A stretch of DNA of 64,000 nt from Chryseobacterium sp. GVT01B (GCF_019970045.1 NZ_JAHXYI010000005.1:1-64000), one strand, 5' to 3'. Shown: positions 25,241 through 34,158, counted from the stretch's first letter. Program-made: numbers and translations. Notes: generated from the letters alone by a model not told the origin.

Positions 25241-26182
25241 TTAGTGTAATTCAGCTAAATATTTTTCAGCATCCATTGCAGACATACATCCGCTTCCTGC
25301 AGCTGTAATAGCCTGTCTGTAGATATGATCCTGAACATCTCCAGCAGCAAATACTCCCGGAAGATTGGTTCTTGAAGAACCTTTTTCTGTTAAGATATAT
25401 CCGTTTTCATCAAGATCTACCTGTCCTGCGAAGATATCAGTATTCGGCTTGTGACCGATTGCAATAAAGATTCCTTCTACATCTACTTTAGATTTCTCCT
25501 GAGTCTGGTTATTGATGATTACCGCTCTTTCTACCAGACTGTTTTCACCTTCAATCCCGATTAATTCATGGTGAAATTTAACTTCGATATTCGGAGTACT
25601 TTCCACTCTGTGAACCATTGCTTTTGAAGCTCTGAAAACGTCTTTTCTTACCAATAAAGTTACTTTTTTACACAGTTTGGCAAGGTAAGTTGCCTCTTCA
25701 GCAGCTGTATCTCCCGCTCCTACTACTACAACATCCTTTCCTCTGTAGAAGAATCCATCACATGTAGCACAAGCTGAAACTCCACCTCCTGCATATTTTT
25801 TTTCATCATCAAGACCTAAATACTTTGCAGTAGCTCCTGTAGAGATAATTACTGTTTTTGCAAGAATCTCTTTGTTTCCTGCATATAATTTGTGAACACC
25901 GCCAACTTCTTTAGAAAACTCAGCTTTAGTGATCATTTCATAATGAACTTTGGTATCAAATCTTTCTGCCTGTTTTTGCAGATCCATCATCATTTCAGGA
26001 CCTGTAATCCCAGCTGGATACCCTGGAAAGTTATCCACCTCTGTGGTGGTAGTTAATTGTCCGCCTGGCTCCAAACCTGTATACAATTCAGGTTTAAGGT
26101 CTGCTCTTGCTGCATAGATAGCAGCGGTGAAACCAGAAGGCCCAGATCCAACGATCACACAATCTAAAATGTTTTGCTCCAT
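25241..26182 (-). CDS. trxB: Thioredoxin-disulfide reductase
   Basis: 313 aa, full length for low-molecular-weight TrxR. FAD-binding GSGPSG at 12-17, redox-active CATC at 138-141 (SACATCDGFF), NADPH-binding VVVGAGDTAAEEA (about 151-163), and the C-terminal FAD motif GVFAAGDVQD. It transfers electrons from NADPH to thioredoxin in the cytosol. Single gene with its own hairpin terminator; the neighbouring spacers hold repeats. Confidence 0.97.
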   Translation of the reverse strand: MEQNILDCVIVGSGPSGFTAAIYAARADLKPELYTGLEPGGQLTTTTEVDNFPGYPAGITGPEMMMDLQKQAERFDTKVHYEMITKAEFSKEVGGVHKLYAGNKEILAKTVIISTGATAKYLGLDDEKKYAGGGVSACATCDGFFYRGKDVVVVGAGDTAAEEATYLAKLCKKVTLLVRKDVFRASKAMVHRVESTPNIEVKFHHELIGIEGENSLVERAVIINNQTQEKSKVDVEGIFIAIGHKPNTDIFAGQVDLDENGYILTEKGSSRTNLPGVFAAGDVQDHIYRQAITAAGSGCMSAMDAEKYLAELH

Positions 26183-26425
26183 AATTTACTTTGTTCGAAA
26201 AGATTTAATTTGAATTAAGACTGCTAATTTCGGAATTTTTAATTTCTCCTTAAAGTTATTTTAATGATACTTGTCAATATCTGATATGTTGAATTTCGAT
26301 AGTAACTGCTCTGGGGTTTGTGATTCGTGATTCGAGTTATTTGATTCGGGTTGTAAAAATTAAAAAACTTGTGTTTTCATTTCCGTAATTAGCATATCCC
26401 GCACCCCGTATCTCTTCACCTCGCC

Positions 26426-27463
26426 TCACACTTTCATCTTAATTTTATCTACATTGATAATTTTATACACCAACTCCCTGATCAATTCAGCTTCTCCCAT
26501 ATTCACCGCTCCAAGTCCTTTCCCTTTCATATCAAACTCACGGAGAATAGAAATGACTCTCGTGGCATGTTTTAAAGGGTAAAGTCTTGCACTTTCTGCA
26601 TAATCTTTAATGAAATAAGGATTTACACCCATCTGGGATGCAATGGTCTGTGGAGACTGCCCGGCCATCGTCTGATAGATAATAACGTTTGAAAAGTAAT
26701 TGTAAAGGCTTGCCAGCATCATTACAAAAGGATTATTCTTCGGGTTTTTTCCCATAAAATGGGCAATTTTAAAAGCAGTATTGGCATTTTTGGTCCCCAA
26801 AGCCTTTTGAAGCTCAAAAATATTGTATTCTTTACTGATCCCAATATGGTTTTCAACAATGGTTCCGTCGAGGATTTCTCCTTCTTTAAGAATGATTTTT
26901 AATTTGTTGAGTTCATTAACAATTCTTGACAGGTCATTCCCAAGATATTCTGCCAGGAGATGGGAAATATTAGGGGCTGTATTGATTTTCAGTTTCGCAC
27001 ATTCATCTGAAATCCATTTAGGGAGATTGCTTTCCTTTACAGATTCACTCAAAAAAAGAGCTTTGGCTTTATCTAAAGCTTTGGCTGCCTTTTTCCGGCT
27101 GTCCAGTTTCTTATGTTTGTGCGCAAAAACCAATACTGTAGAAGGAACAGGGCTTTCTACATAAGATTCCAAAATTCTGTTTTCCTCTTCATTGAATCGT
27201 AAATCCTGAGCTTCTTTCACGATAATCACCTGTTTGTCTCCCATCATCGGAAACTGCCTGGCCAGAGAAAGAACTTCCTGATAAGAAGTATCTTTTCCGT
27301 AAGTAACTGTCTGATTGAAAGCTTTTTCATCTTCTTCCAGAAAGTTATGTTCAAGGGCTTTCACAGCGACATCAATAAAGTAAGCTTCTTCTCCGTGGAA
27401 AAAATAAATAGGTAAAACTTCTTTATTTTTAATATTTTTGAGGATTAAATCTAATTCTTTCAT
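26426..27463 (-). CDS. holA: DNA polymerase III subunit delta
   Basis: 345 aa. Starts MKELDLILKNIKNKEVLPIYFFHGEEAYFIDVAVKAL, the HolA N-terminal domain with the characteristic FHGEE (Walker-like) segment. AAA+ lid and collar regions follow (NDLSRIVNELNKLKI, SKEYNIFELQKALG). It is part of the clamp loader that places the beta clamp on DNA. Its ATG lies only 7 bp from the ATG of a divergent gene, so each promoter must sit inside the other's coding sequence or the two compete. Confidence 0.93.
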   Translation of the reverse strand: MKELDLILKNIKNKEVLPIYFFHGEEAYFIDVAVKALEHNFLEEDEKAFNQTVTYGKDTSYQEVLSLARQFPMMGDKQVIIVKEAQDLRFNEEENRILESYVESPVPSTVLVFAHKHKKLDSRKKAAKALDKAKALFLSESVKESNLPKWISDECAKLKINTAPNISHLLAEYLGNDLSRIVNELNKLKIILKEGEILDGTIVENHIGISKEYNIFELQKALGTKNANTAFKIAHFMGKNPKNNPFVMMLASLYNYFSNVIIYQTMAGQSPQTIASQMGVNPYFIKDYAESARLYPLKHATRVISILREFDMKGKGLGAVNMGEAELIRELVYKIINVDKIKMKV

Positions 27464-27470
27464 CTTATAA

Positions 27471-27902
27471 ATGGAACTTCCAAAACTGAATTTTCAGGAA
27501 ACTTTTGATTTTAAATTCAAGAAAGACAAAGATAAGTTTTTTATTTATGATTTGGTTCGTAAAACTTATCTTCTGCTCACTCCTGAGGAATGGGTAAGAC
27601 AGCACTGGATACATTATTACCTTACTGTAAAATCCTATTCTACATCAGCCCTGATCACCGAAAAAAAGATCGTCCTGAATGGGCTGACCAAACGTATTGA
27701 CCTTTTGATTACCGAGAAAACAGAGCCTGTTATTCTGATCGAATGTAAAGCGCCACAGATCAAATTAACGGAGAAAACATTTGAACAAACCGCCAGGTAT
27801 AATTCCATTATCGGAGCCAGAGAAATTATTCTGACCAATGGACTTCAGCATATCAATGCTTATTATAAAGACGGGCAGTATCAGTTTTACAGACCAGAGT
27901 AA
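27471..27902 (+). CDS. Stand-alone PD-(D/E)XK nuclease-fold protein (HSDR_N-like)
   Basis: 143 aa. Matches the isolated N-terminal domain of type I restriction R subunits: KRIDLLITEKTEPVILIECKAPQIKLTEKTFEQTARYN, with Asp in RIDLL and the E-x-K pair in IECKAP forming the PD-(D/E)XK site, followed by Gln in the helix. No helicase part is present and no restriction genes are nearby, so this is a small conserved Bacteroidetes protein of unknown role, possibly DNA repair given its divergence from holA at 7 bp. A TAnnTTTG box (TATTTTTG, 27433-27440) lies inside the holA 5' end. Confidence 0.8.
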   Translation: MELPKLNFQETFDFKFKKDKDKFFIYDLVRKTYLLLTPEEWVRQHWIHYYLTVKSYSTSALITEKKIVLNGLTKRIDLLITEKTEPVILIECKAPQIKLTEKTFEQTARYNSIIGAREIILTNGLQHINAYYKDGQYQFYRPE

Positions 27903-28071
27903 AGAAATACAAGCAGACTATCACACACTCACTGAATTTCATTACCGTTCAGATTTTCTGATGTCAATTTACCCAAGAAGTTGAAGAAAATTGGAATTGA
28001 CGTTGAACTCTTTTAAATATTTTCTTAATTTTAATCTGTTTTACAATTCACTAATTCACAAATAATTAATT

Positions 28072-28815
28072 ATGATACGTTCTATCTTATTAACCACAAT
28101 GATTATGGCTTCAGGAACTCTTTTCAGTCAGAAACTTAAATCTGTTTCCTATCAGGACGGTGCGCAGAAACTAAATGGTCTTATCACTTCCAATGCAGGA
28201 AAGAAACTTCCGGGAGTTTTGATTCTCCCAGCCTGGAAAGGGATTGACGAAGAAGCTAAGACGGCTGCTCTTGAACTTGAAAAACAAGGTTATATTGCCT
28301 TTATCGCTGATATTTATGGCGAAGGAAAAATTCCTGCAGACAATGAATCTGCTGCTAAAAGTTCAGGATATTACAAACAGAATTATAACGAATACCAGAA
28401 AAGAATTTCGCTGGCTTTGGAGCAGCTGAAGAAAAACGGGGCTATTTCTGACAAAACAGCTGTTATCGGTTATTGTTTCGGTGGTACCGGAGCGTTAGAA
28501 TCAGCCAGAGGTCATTTACCTGTTGCAGGAGTGGTTTCTATCCATGGAAGTCTTGCAAGGGATCAGAGCAGAAAAAATGAAGCCCTAACTGCTAAAATTC
28601 TGGTTGAAAATCCCGCTGATGATAAAAGTGTAACTCCTGATGATTACAATAACCTCATCAAAGAAATGAATGAAGGAAATGCCGACTGGCAGATTATCAC
28701 ATACGCTCACTCCAAACATACTTTCACAGATCCGAAATCACCGGACTATAATGAAACCATGGCAAAAAGAGCCTGGAATCATACCCTGATGTTTCTGAAA
28801 GAAATTTTGAAATAA
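28072..28815 (+). CDS. Secreted dienelactone-hydrolase-family protein
   Basis: 247 aa. Signal peptide about 1-20 (SGTLFSQ). Alpha/beta hydrolase with Cys-type nucleophile elbow GYCFGG (about 137-142), acid in NPADDKSVTPDDY and His in YAHSKHTFTDP, the Cys-Asp-His triad of dienelactone hydrolases. Being exported, it more likely acts on an ester or lactone in the periplasm than in aromatic degradation. Convergent with the cupin gene and separated from it by a terminator. Confidence 0.85.
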   Translation: MIRSILLTTMIMASGTLFSQKLKSVSYQDGAQKLNGLITSNAGKKLPGVLILPAWKGIDEEAKTAALELEKQGYIAFIADIYGEGKIPADNESAAKSSGYYKQNYNEYQKRISLALEQLKKNGAISDKTAVIGYCFGGTGALESARGHLPVAGVVSIHGSLARDQSRKNEALTAKILVENPADDKSVTPDDYNNLIKEMNEGNADWQIITYAHSKHTFTDPKSPDYNETMAKRAWNHTLMFLKEILK

Positions 28816-28865
28816 ATATAGAATTATAGGCATTCAAGAAAATAATTCTAATTTAATACCCAAAC

Positions 28866-28895
28866 AAAAAAGCAAATCCGAGGATTTGCTTTTTT
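28866..28895. terminator. Bidirectional terminator
   Basis: AAAAAAGCAAATCC (28866-28879) / GGATTTGCTTTTTT (28882-28895) between convergent genes; T-rich on both strands. Confidence 0.85.
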
Positions 28896-28912
28896 ATATT
28901 TTAAAAATTTTC

Positions 28913-29284
28913 TTAATCTACTCCTTCCTCTTCTCTGTTGACCAACTCCATAGAAAATGCAGGCAGACAGATGGCAAGGTATTCGCAAGGTTCTGAAAAT
29001 GGATTACTGTAACGGATTCTTGCTCCTTTTTCAATTAGAATACTCTGACCTTTTTCCAGAGTAACGATCTCTCCATCAATTTCAAACTGTTTTTTTCCTG
29101 AAATGATGTAAGTAAATTCATCAAATTCGGGGGTCTGATGAGGTTCACTCCAGTCCGGAGGTGCCACCATATGAGCAATAGAAACTTTAGAATTTCCGGT
29201 AGAATTTCCCCAATGCTCTTCTATCAGTTTCCCATCGTTAGTAGGAACTATAAATGGTGAATGTTGAATTTTATATTTTTTCAT
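28913..29284 (-). CDS. Cupin-domain protein
   Basis: 123 aa. Single small cupin barrel: EPHQTPEFDEFTYIISGKKQFEIDG forms motif 1 (the metal ligands here read H, E and E) and ILIEKGARIRYSNPFSEPCEYLAICLPAF motif 2. It ends in an acidic tail. Role unknown (metal-binding sensor or isomerase-like). Its start overlaps the stop of the GNAT gene upstream as ATGA, so the two are translationally coupled, and DUF2911 lies 3 bp before the GNAT gene: a three-gene operon. Confidence 0.82.
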   Translation of the reverse strand: MKKYKIQHSPFIVPTNDGKLIEEHWGNSTGNSKVSIAHMVAPPDWSEPHQTPEFDEFTYIISGKKQFEIDGEIVTLEKGQSILIEKGARIRYSNPFSEPCEYLAICLPAFSMELVNREEEGVD

Positions 29285-29808
29285 ATCCAGGCTTCTTTTG
29301 TGATTTCATATACGAAATTGGTTCTTGTAGGCTCTGCAAAATATGCGACTTCTTCTTCAGCAATTTTTTGTCCTCCAAGTCTTTCCAAAGCTGTCTGTGA
29401 ACGGAAATTTTCTTTTCCAATATGAAAATGAACCTTATCTACAAACTGGAAAATATAATCCAGCATCAGTTTTTTAACCTGTGGATTGATTCCTTTACCC
29501 CAGAATTTTGTTCCATAGAAAGTATATCCGATGAAAATATGGCTGTCTTCTTCATCAAAGTCATAATAACGGCTGCTTCCCAATACGTCTCCGGTAGCTT
29601 TCTCAATAATCTTGAAAGCTCCGCCACTCTCCATAGCTCCTGTAAAAAAGTTTTCGAAAACCTCTCTCTGATAACGGTTTTTGTTGGGATGCTGTTCCCA
29701 GACTTTAGGATCGGAAGCTACTTCATATAAAGATTCAAAATCCCCTTGCTGTAAGGGGATCAATTGAAATTCTTCATTCTCTAAAACGGGCTGAACAGAA
29801 AAATTCAT
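29281..29808 (-). CDS. GNAT-family N-acetyltransferase (RimJ/RimL type)
   Basis: 175 aa. The GNAT core is visible: FKIIEKATGDVLGSSRYYDFDEEDSHIFIGYTFYGTKFWGKGINPQVKKLMLDYIF contains the acetyl-CoA-binding region, and RSQTALERLGGQKIAEE the RimJ-like C-terminal signature. It probably acetylates an N-terminus or small amine; substrate not predictable. Middle gene of the DUF2911-GNAT-cupin operon. Confidence 0.85.
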   Translation of the reverse strand: MNFSVQPVLENEEFQLIPLQQGDFESLYEVASDPKVWEQHPNKNRYQREVFENFFTGAMESGGAFKIIEKATGDVLGSSRYYDFDEEDSHIFIGYTFYGTKFWGKGINPQVKKLMLDYIFQFVDKVHFHIGKENFRSQTALERLGGQKIAEEEVAYFAEPTRTNFVYEITKEAWI

Positions 29809-29811
29809 TAC

Positions 29812-30414
29812 TTAGCTCTTTTTAGTAGAATCTGATTCTATTTTCTTGATTTCCTTCAATTTGTCAGAAATCTTGATTACAGTGTCTAATTTTGATGGTT
29901 TCAAAGGAACTTCTGCCTGAGCCATATCCCATTTGATCACTAAATTTCCTGTGTTTTCATCTGTAGGATTTAAAGTAATTTCAAACCACTCTTGTTTGTC
30001 TGTAAGGGTATTTACCGGTACGGTAACATCTACTACGTCCTGTTTAGGATCGTAAGTGTAAGCTCCCCACTGTTGGAAATCTTTATTCAATATTACTTTC
30101 CATTCTTTTTCTGTAGGAACGATGAACAATCCGTAAGTTCCTGCAGGAACTGTTTTTCCACCGAAATTAACGGCCTGTCCGAAAGTAATTTTTGTAGAAG
30201 AGTTAGCACCTGCTCTCCAAACCTGACCATAAGGAACCAATTCTCCGAAGATCTTACGTCCTTTCACTCCCGGTCTTCCGTAGTCGATGGAGATTTTAGA
30301 CATAGAAAACTGCTGCTCAACCTTCTGACGCGGACTTGCTGCCGGCACAGAATAATCCTGAGCAAAACTTAATGCTGAAATTGAAATGCAAACTGCTGCT
30401 AATAACTTTTTCAC
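29812..30414 (-). CDS. DUF2911-domain secreted protein
   Basis: 200 aa if translated from GTG 30414, which directly opens a signal peptide (VKKLLAAVCISISALSFAQ). The ATG at 30447 would add 11 unlikely residues. The mature part shows the DUF2911 hallmarks: SPRQKVEQQFSMSKISIDYGRPGVKGRKIFGELVPYGQVWRAGAN and GTYGLFIVPTEKEWKVILNK. Periplasmic or outer-membrane associated, beta-sandwich-like; family function unknown. First gene of the operon with GNAT and cupin genes. Confidence 0.85.
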   Translation of the reverse strand: MKKLLAAVCISISALSFAQDYSVPAASPRQKVEQQFSMSKISIDYGRPGVKGRKIFGELVPYGQVWRAGANSSTKITFGQAVNFGGKTVPAGTYGLFIVPTEKEWKVILNKDFQQWGAYTYDPKQDVVDVTVPVNTLTDKQEWFEITLNPTDENTGNLVIKWDMAQAEVPLKPSKLDTVIKISDKLKEIKKIESDSTKKS

Positions 30415-30542
30415 GTGTAAATTTTTGTTTAAAATTACAAAAATCAAAACAAAATAGCTTTCATAAACTTCGTTAAATTTTGTTTTACCGATATTTTTCT
30501 ATGAAGGGATTTTTTAACCAAATTCTTTTAAAAAGTAAATTA

Positions 30543-31148
30543 TCAACTATTAAACATTTTACTTTTCTTAATCGTTTTCCCTTTTCTCAGCTGTATGGAA
30601 TGAAAAACAGAAGGCACATCATTCGTCCATTTTTTAAGGATTAAAAGGATGGCAATAATCTCTGCCCGGGTGAGTAATCCTATCCAAAAACATAGATTAA
30701 ACAAAATAACAGACTGACAATCTAAGATAACCTGAATAAGTGTTCCAAAAAGAAATAAGGTCCAAATTTTGGCCCCGATAGAATGCGTTGCCACTTCTTT
30801 TCTGAATTTTAAAAAGCTTACCAGATAAATCAAAACTTCTGCACCCGCCAGAATAATTATTTTGTAAGCATTTGTTTTGAAGAATTCGGGACATAGTATA
30901 AAAGCGGAGATTCCTACTAAAACAAAGAAAATCTGATCAACTGTAGAATCCAGACGCCTGAGTTTCTGAGTGGAAACATTCAGATGTCGGGCGATAATTC
31001 CGTCAAAAATATCAGTCAATAATCCTATGGATAAAAGAGTGACAGCAATTGCCTGATAATTTTCTATTTTAATGAGGCTTAAAGAAACAATGATAAATCC
31101 AATAATCAGTCTGGAAAAAATTAAAATAACCGGAATCTTCGATTTCAT
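30543..31148 (-). CDS. CDP-alcohol phosphatidyltransferase family membrane protein
   Basis: 201 aa with five to six hydrophobic helices. The CDP-alcohol phosphotransferase motif is present as DIFDGIIAR...LRRLDSTVDQ (about 43-69): all Asp and the DG-AR pairs are kept, but the usual Gly before the third Asp is Leu. It should condense a CDP-activated lipid with an alcohol at the inner membrane; substrate could be glycerol phosphate, inositol-like or other. The C-terminus is basic. Upstream neighbour is ada. Confidence 0.82.
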   Translation of the reverse strand: MKSKIPVILIFSRLIIGFIIVSLSLIKIENYQAIAVTLLSIGLLTDIFDGIIARHLNVSTQKLRRLDSTVDQIFFVLVGISAFILCPEFFKTNAYKIIILAGAEVLIYLVSFLKFRKEVATHSIGAKIWTLFLFGTLIQVILDCQSVILFNLCFWIGLLTRAEIIAILLILKKWTNDVPSVFHSIQLRKGKTIKKSKMFNS

Positions 31149-31207
31149 AAAAAGGTGACAAAACGTATTGTAAATGCCGAAATATAGGATATTTTATTTA
31201 TATATTT

Positions 31208-32251
31208 CTAAAACAATATAGCCTTTTCCAATTCCAGTAACTTTTGTTTTCTCCAGATTCCTCCACCATAGCCTGTTAGCTGTCCGTTACTTCCAATCAC
31301 ACGATGGCACGGTATTATAATGGATATTTTATTCAAACCATTGGCATTGGCTACTGCTCTCACAGATTTAGGATTTCCCAGAATATCTGCCTGTTCCTGA
31401 TAACTCCGGGTTGCTCCGTAAGGAATTTCCTGCAAAATATTCCAGACTTCTTTCTGAAAATCTGTTCCTACGGGAGATAGAGGCACTGTAAACGTTGTTC
31501 TTTTTCCTTCAAAATATTCAGAAAGCTGTTTTTCCAGAGTGTCAAAATGAGAGTTTTCACCTTGTATAATATTTGCTTTAAAATAGGTAGAAATACTTTT
31601 CAGCTCTGTAGGAAGTGCTTTTCTGTCTGAAAATTCCAGAAGACAGATTCCGTTTTCATCAGCACAGGCGATCATGGTTCCCAGCCTGGTTTCAATTCTC
31701 TTCAGATCAATGATTTTCTCCATGGCATTATTTTTAGGTGATCCTCCAAAAACATTTTTAAAACTATCATTAAAACCACTGAGACTTTCATAGCCTGTGT
31801 CAAAAGCCACATCCGTAACTGATTCTCCCTGCTGAAGTCTTTTAAATGCGGTATTCAGCTTTGATATTCTCTGAAAGGCATGAAATGTTATTCCATGGTG
31901 TTTCAGAAACCATCTGCGAACTGTTGCCGGTTCCAGTCCCTTTTTTACAAGGTCATAATCTTTAAATTTTAATGCCGGATCATCTGCAATTTCTTTGAGC
32001 AATTCTTTAATAGATTCTGGTGTCGCATTAAGATTTTCCAAAGGTCTGCATACTTTACACGGGCGATATCCTTTGAGCATCGCATCTTTGGTATTGGAAA
32101 AAAATTCTACATTTTCAAATTTTGGTTTTCTTGCTGTACAAGTAGGTCTGCAGAATATTCCCGTAGTTTTTACTCCCATCCAGAATATTCCTTCAAACGA
32201 AACATCTTTGGTATATGATGCCTCATACATTATTTTTTCTGTGAGTTCCAT
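31208..32251 (-). CDS. ada: Bifunctional Ada: methylphosphotriester/O6-methylguanine DNA methyltransferase and transcriptional activator
   Basis: 347 aa. N-terminal zinc domain with Cys34, Cys38, Cys65, Cys68 (methyl-acceptor Cys34 in GIFCRPTC), central AraC-type HTH (about 80-175, TVRRWFLKHHGITFHAFQRISKLN and a second HTH SVTDVAFDTGYESLSGFNDSFKNVFG), and C-terminal O6-alkylguanine transferase with IPCHRVIG (Cys315). It repairs alkylated DNA and induces the adaptive response. Immediately upstream (3 bp) is the relic of another gene, then ogt, whose last 16 residues are identical to those of Ada. Likely transcribed from the promoter at 32407-32438. Confidence 0.95.
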   Translation of the reverse strand: MELTEKIMYEASYTKDVSFEGIFWMGVKTTGIFCRPTCTARKPKFENVEFFSNTKDAMLKGYRPCKVCRPLENLNATPESIKELLKEIADDPALKFKDYDLVKKGLEPATVRRWFLKHHGITFHAFQRISKLNTAFKRLQQGESVTDVAFDTGYESLSGFNDSFKNVFGGSPKNNAMEKIIDLKRIETRLGTMIACADENGICLLEFSDRKALPTELKSISTYFKANIIQGENSHFDTLEKQLSEYFEGKRTTFTVPLSPVGTDFQKEVWNILQEIPYGATRSYQEQADILGNPKSVRAVANANGLNKISIIIPCHRVIGSNGQLTGYGGGIWRKQKLLELEKAILF

Positions 32252-32253
32252 AT

Positions 32254-32394
32254 TTAAATAAAAAGAGGTGAAAAACTTCTTCTGTTTGTAATCTTCTGAC
32301 TTGCTTTTTCAAGCTCTATGTAGATTTCTACATTCCATACATTCACCAATAGTAATGGCTCTTCGCTCTGATGCAGTTGTTTAAAGCTAATCAT
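32254..32394 (-). pseudogene. Remnant of an isocitrate lyase/PEP mutase-family gene
   Basis: 46 codons from ATG 32394 to TAA at 32254. The first 22 residues, MISFKQLHQSEEPLLLVNVWNV, were read as two parts: FKQLHQSEEPLLL and VNVWNV, the typical N-terminus of PEP mutase/isocitrate lyase superfamily proteins (FKxLHxxxxPLLLxNVWD). After that the family sequence is lost and an unrelated 24-residue tail follows. It looks like an internal deletion joining the N-terminus to a short C-terminal piece. It retains a good promoter and is 3 bp from ada, so it may persist as a leader ORF. Confidence 0.6.
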
Positions 32395-32406
32395 TGTTTT
32401 TTTATT

Positions 32407-32438
32407 CAAAAGTAGAAAGATTATGGAGCTGCATGCAA
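32407..32438 (-). promoter_or_regulatory. Promoter of the remnant-ada transcript
   Basis: Minus strand: TTG (32438-32436), 21-nt spacer, TACTTTTG (32414-32407), matching the Bacteroidetes consensus; ATG of the remnant follows 12 nt later. Confidence 0.6.
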
Positions 32439-32488
32439 CCGAAAAATGAACATCTATTTTTTAATGATTCAGGAAAATAAGTTCAGAT

Positions 32489-33001
32489 TTAGAATAAAAT
32501 TGCTTTTTCAAGTTCCAGCAACTTTTGTTTTCTCCAAATACCTCCGGCATACCCTACCAATTCTCCATTCGAGCCTATCACACGATGACAAGGGATTAAA
32601 ATGGCAATTTTGTTAATTCCATTAGCTGTTCCTACAGCACGTATTGCCTTGGGATTTCCTAAGATTTCCGACTGTTGTTTATACGTCCTTATTTCTCCCA
32701 TCGGAATTTCGCGGAGAAGCTGCCAGACTTTTTCCTGAAATTCAGTACCTGTGATAAACAACGGAACTTCAAAATGGTTTCTTTTTCCTTCAAAATATTC
32801 TGTTAATTCTTCTTCCAATTGGAGAAAATGAAGATGCTCTTTTTCTACGATCTCTGCCTTTAAAGCTTTTGAAAGGGCCTTCAGCTGTTTTTCAATATTC
32901 TTTCGATCTGTAAATTCAAGCAGACAGATTCCCTGGTATACGGCACAGGCAATCATTTCTCCCAGTGGAGTTGATATATTTTTTTGGTGTATAATTTCCA
33001 T
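32489..33001 (-). CDS. ogt: Methylated-DNA-[protein]-cysteine S-methyltransferase
   Basis: 170 aa, standard single-domain length. Active site IPCHRVIG with acceptor Cys138, preceded by the HTH DNA-binding segment (GEIRTYKQQSEILGNPKAIRAVGTANG). It transfers the O6-methyl group of guanine to itself in a suicide reaction. The C-terminal 16 residues (IWRKQKLLELEKAILF) are identical to those of Ada, and identity is high across the domain, so ogt and the Ada C-terminal domain are tandem duplicates or subject to gene conversion. Confidence 0.95.
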   Translation of the reverse strand: MEIIHQKNISTPLGEMIACAVYQGICLLEFTDRKNIEKQLKALSKALKAEIVEKEHLHFLQLEEELTEYFEGKRNHFEVPLFITGTEFQEKVWQLLREIPMGEIRTYKQQSEILGNPKAIRAVGTANGINKIAILIPCHRVIGSNGELVGYAGGIWRKQKLLELEKAILF

Positions 33002-33040
33002 TAGTCTAAAAGTAAGCTTTTTAGAAATTACATCTCTTTT

Positions 33041-33586
33041 TTAAGAAGTTAAAATTCTTTTTATCTGCTCAATATGTCTTTCATTATGATAGATAACAAA
33101 ACGGAAGGTATCTCCCAGCTTCAGTTTTATAAGTTTTGAAATACTGATGCTCGTTTTTGTTTTTTCAAGATCAATATTCTGCGCTTTTTCTAATAATCCG
33201 AGCAGCTGTTTTTGCTGACTGATAAATTTCTCTATCACTGTTTTATTGAGTTGACTGTGGATAGGATTCATTATTTTAAGCGTTTTCATTTTATTCAAAT
33301 TCTCTTTGGGAAGCATGCTTTTAGCAAAATAATTCCCTAGAATTCCCGGTTTGAAAGTATCTTTCGGAGAAATTTTAGAGCCATCTATTCTATTGGTGAT
33401 TTCGGGAATATAGAAGTTTCCATAACGATTGAGATGTTCCAGACATTCCAGTGAACTCCAACTATCTTGTGAATTTCTGAAATTCAGCTCTCTTTCTGCT
33501 TTTTCTAAAAGGGTCTGTGCGTATTCTAAATGCTGACTGGTTCTTTGTTGTAATTCACTTAATAATATTGAAACTGAAGTTTTCAT
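33041..33586 (-). CDS. DinB-superfamily (DinB_2-like) protein
   Basis: 181 aa four-helix-bundle protein. SSLECLEHLNRYGNFYIPEI and the C-terminal FRFVIYHNERHIEQIKRI supply the spaced His residues typical of the DinB/YfiT metal-binding family. Members are often thiol-dependent S-transferases or damage-inducible proteins of unclear role. This is unrelated to the DinB polymerase. Its place in the alkylation-repair cluster is suggestive only. Cytosolic, monodomain. Confidence 0.75.
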   Translation of the reverse strand: MKTSVSILLSELQQRTSQHLEYAQTLLEKAERELNFRNSQDSWSSLECLEHLNRYGNFYIPEITNRIDGSKISPKDTFKPGILGNYFAKSMLPKENLNKMKTLKIMNPIHSQLNKTVIEKFISQQKQLLGLLEKAQNIDLEKTKTSISISKLIKLKLGDTFRFVIYHNERHIEQIKRILTS

Positions 33587-33639
33587 GATGTTTTTTATGC
33601 AAATATCATCATCAGATTTTTCTTAAATCTTGACTGAAC

Positions 33640-34158
33640 TCAAGATTTTTTAAGCCTTGACAAAGTTTCCGGTGACATTCTCAGGTAATTGGCAATGTAT
33701 TTATTGGGAACTTCCTGAAATAGCTTCGGACTTCGTTTTAAAACTCTCTCAAAACGTTCTCCCGGAGCATTGATCAGCAAATCTTTTTCTCTTTCCAGCT
33801 GTTGCAATACAAGATCTTCAAGAATATTCATCCAAAATTTCATATGTTCTTCATCGGATTGTACAAACTCATAAAAATCTATTTTTGAAGCAATTTTCAC
33901 AGTTGATTTTTTAATAGTCTGAATATATAAATCTGAGGGTTTTCCTGATAAAAAAGAGTCAAGACTGACAATAATATTTCCGATATATCCGAAACGGATA
34001 ATTCTCTCTTCATTTTCGTCCATCATGAAAATCCGGACACTGCCGTTTTCAATAAAATAAATATTAGTATCTGTACTGCCCGAAATCTTAAGGAACTCAT
34101 TCCGTTTGAATTCTTTCTTTTCCCAATGGATTCCGCTTTGAAGCAATTTTTCAACCAT
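33640..34158 (-). CDS. Crp/Fnr-family transcriptional regulator
   Basis: 172 aa, slightly shorter than usual (about 190-220). N-terminal cyclic-nucleotide-binding-like barrel (NIYFIENGSVRIFMMDENEERIIRFGYIGNIIVSLDSFLSG), a dimerisation helix, and a C-terminal HTH (VPNKYIANYLRMSPETLSRLKK) with the recognition helix at the extreme C-terminus. No Cys cluster, so it is not an Fe-S Fnr. It probably regulates the adjacent DinB-like gene or the divergent gene at 34228; its effector is unknown. Confidence 0.88.
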   Translation of the reverse strand: MVEKLLQSGIHWEKKEFKRNEFLKISGSTDTNIYFIENGSVRIFMMDENEERIIRFGYIGNIIVSLDSFLSGKPSDLYIQTIKKSTVKIASKIDFYEFVQSDEEHMKFWMNILEDLVLQQLEREKDLLINAPGERFERVLKRSPKLFQEVPNKYIANYLRMSPETLSRLKKS

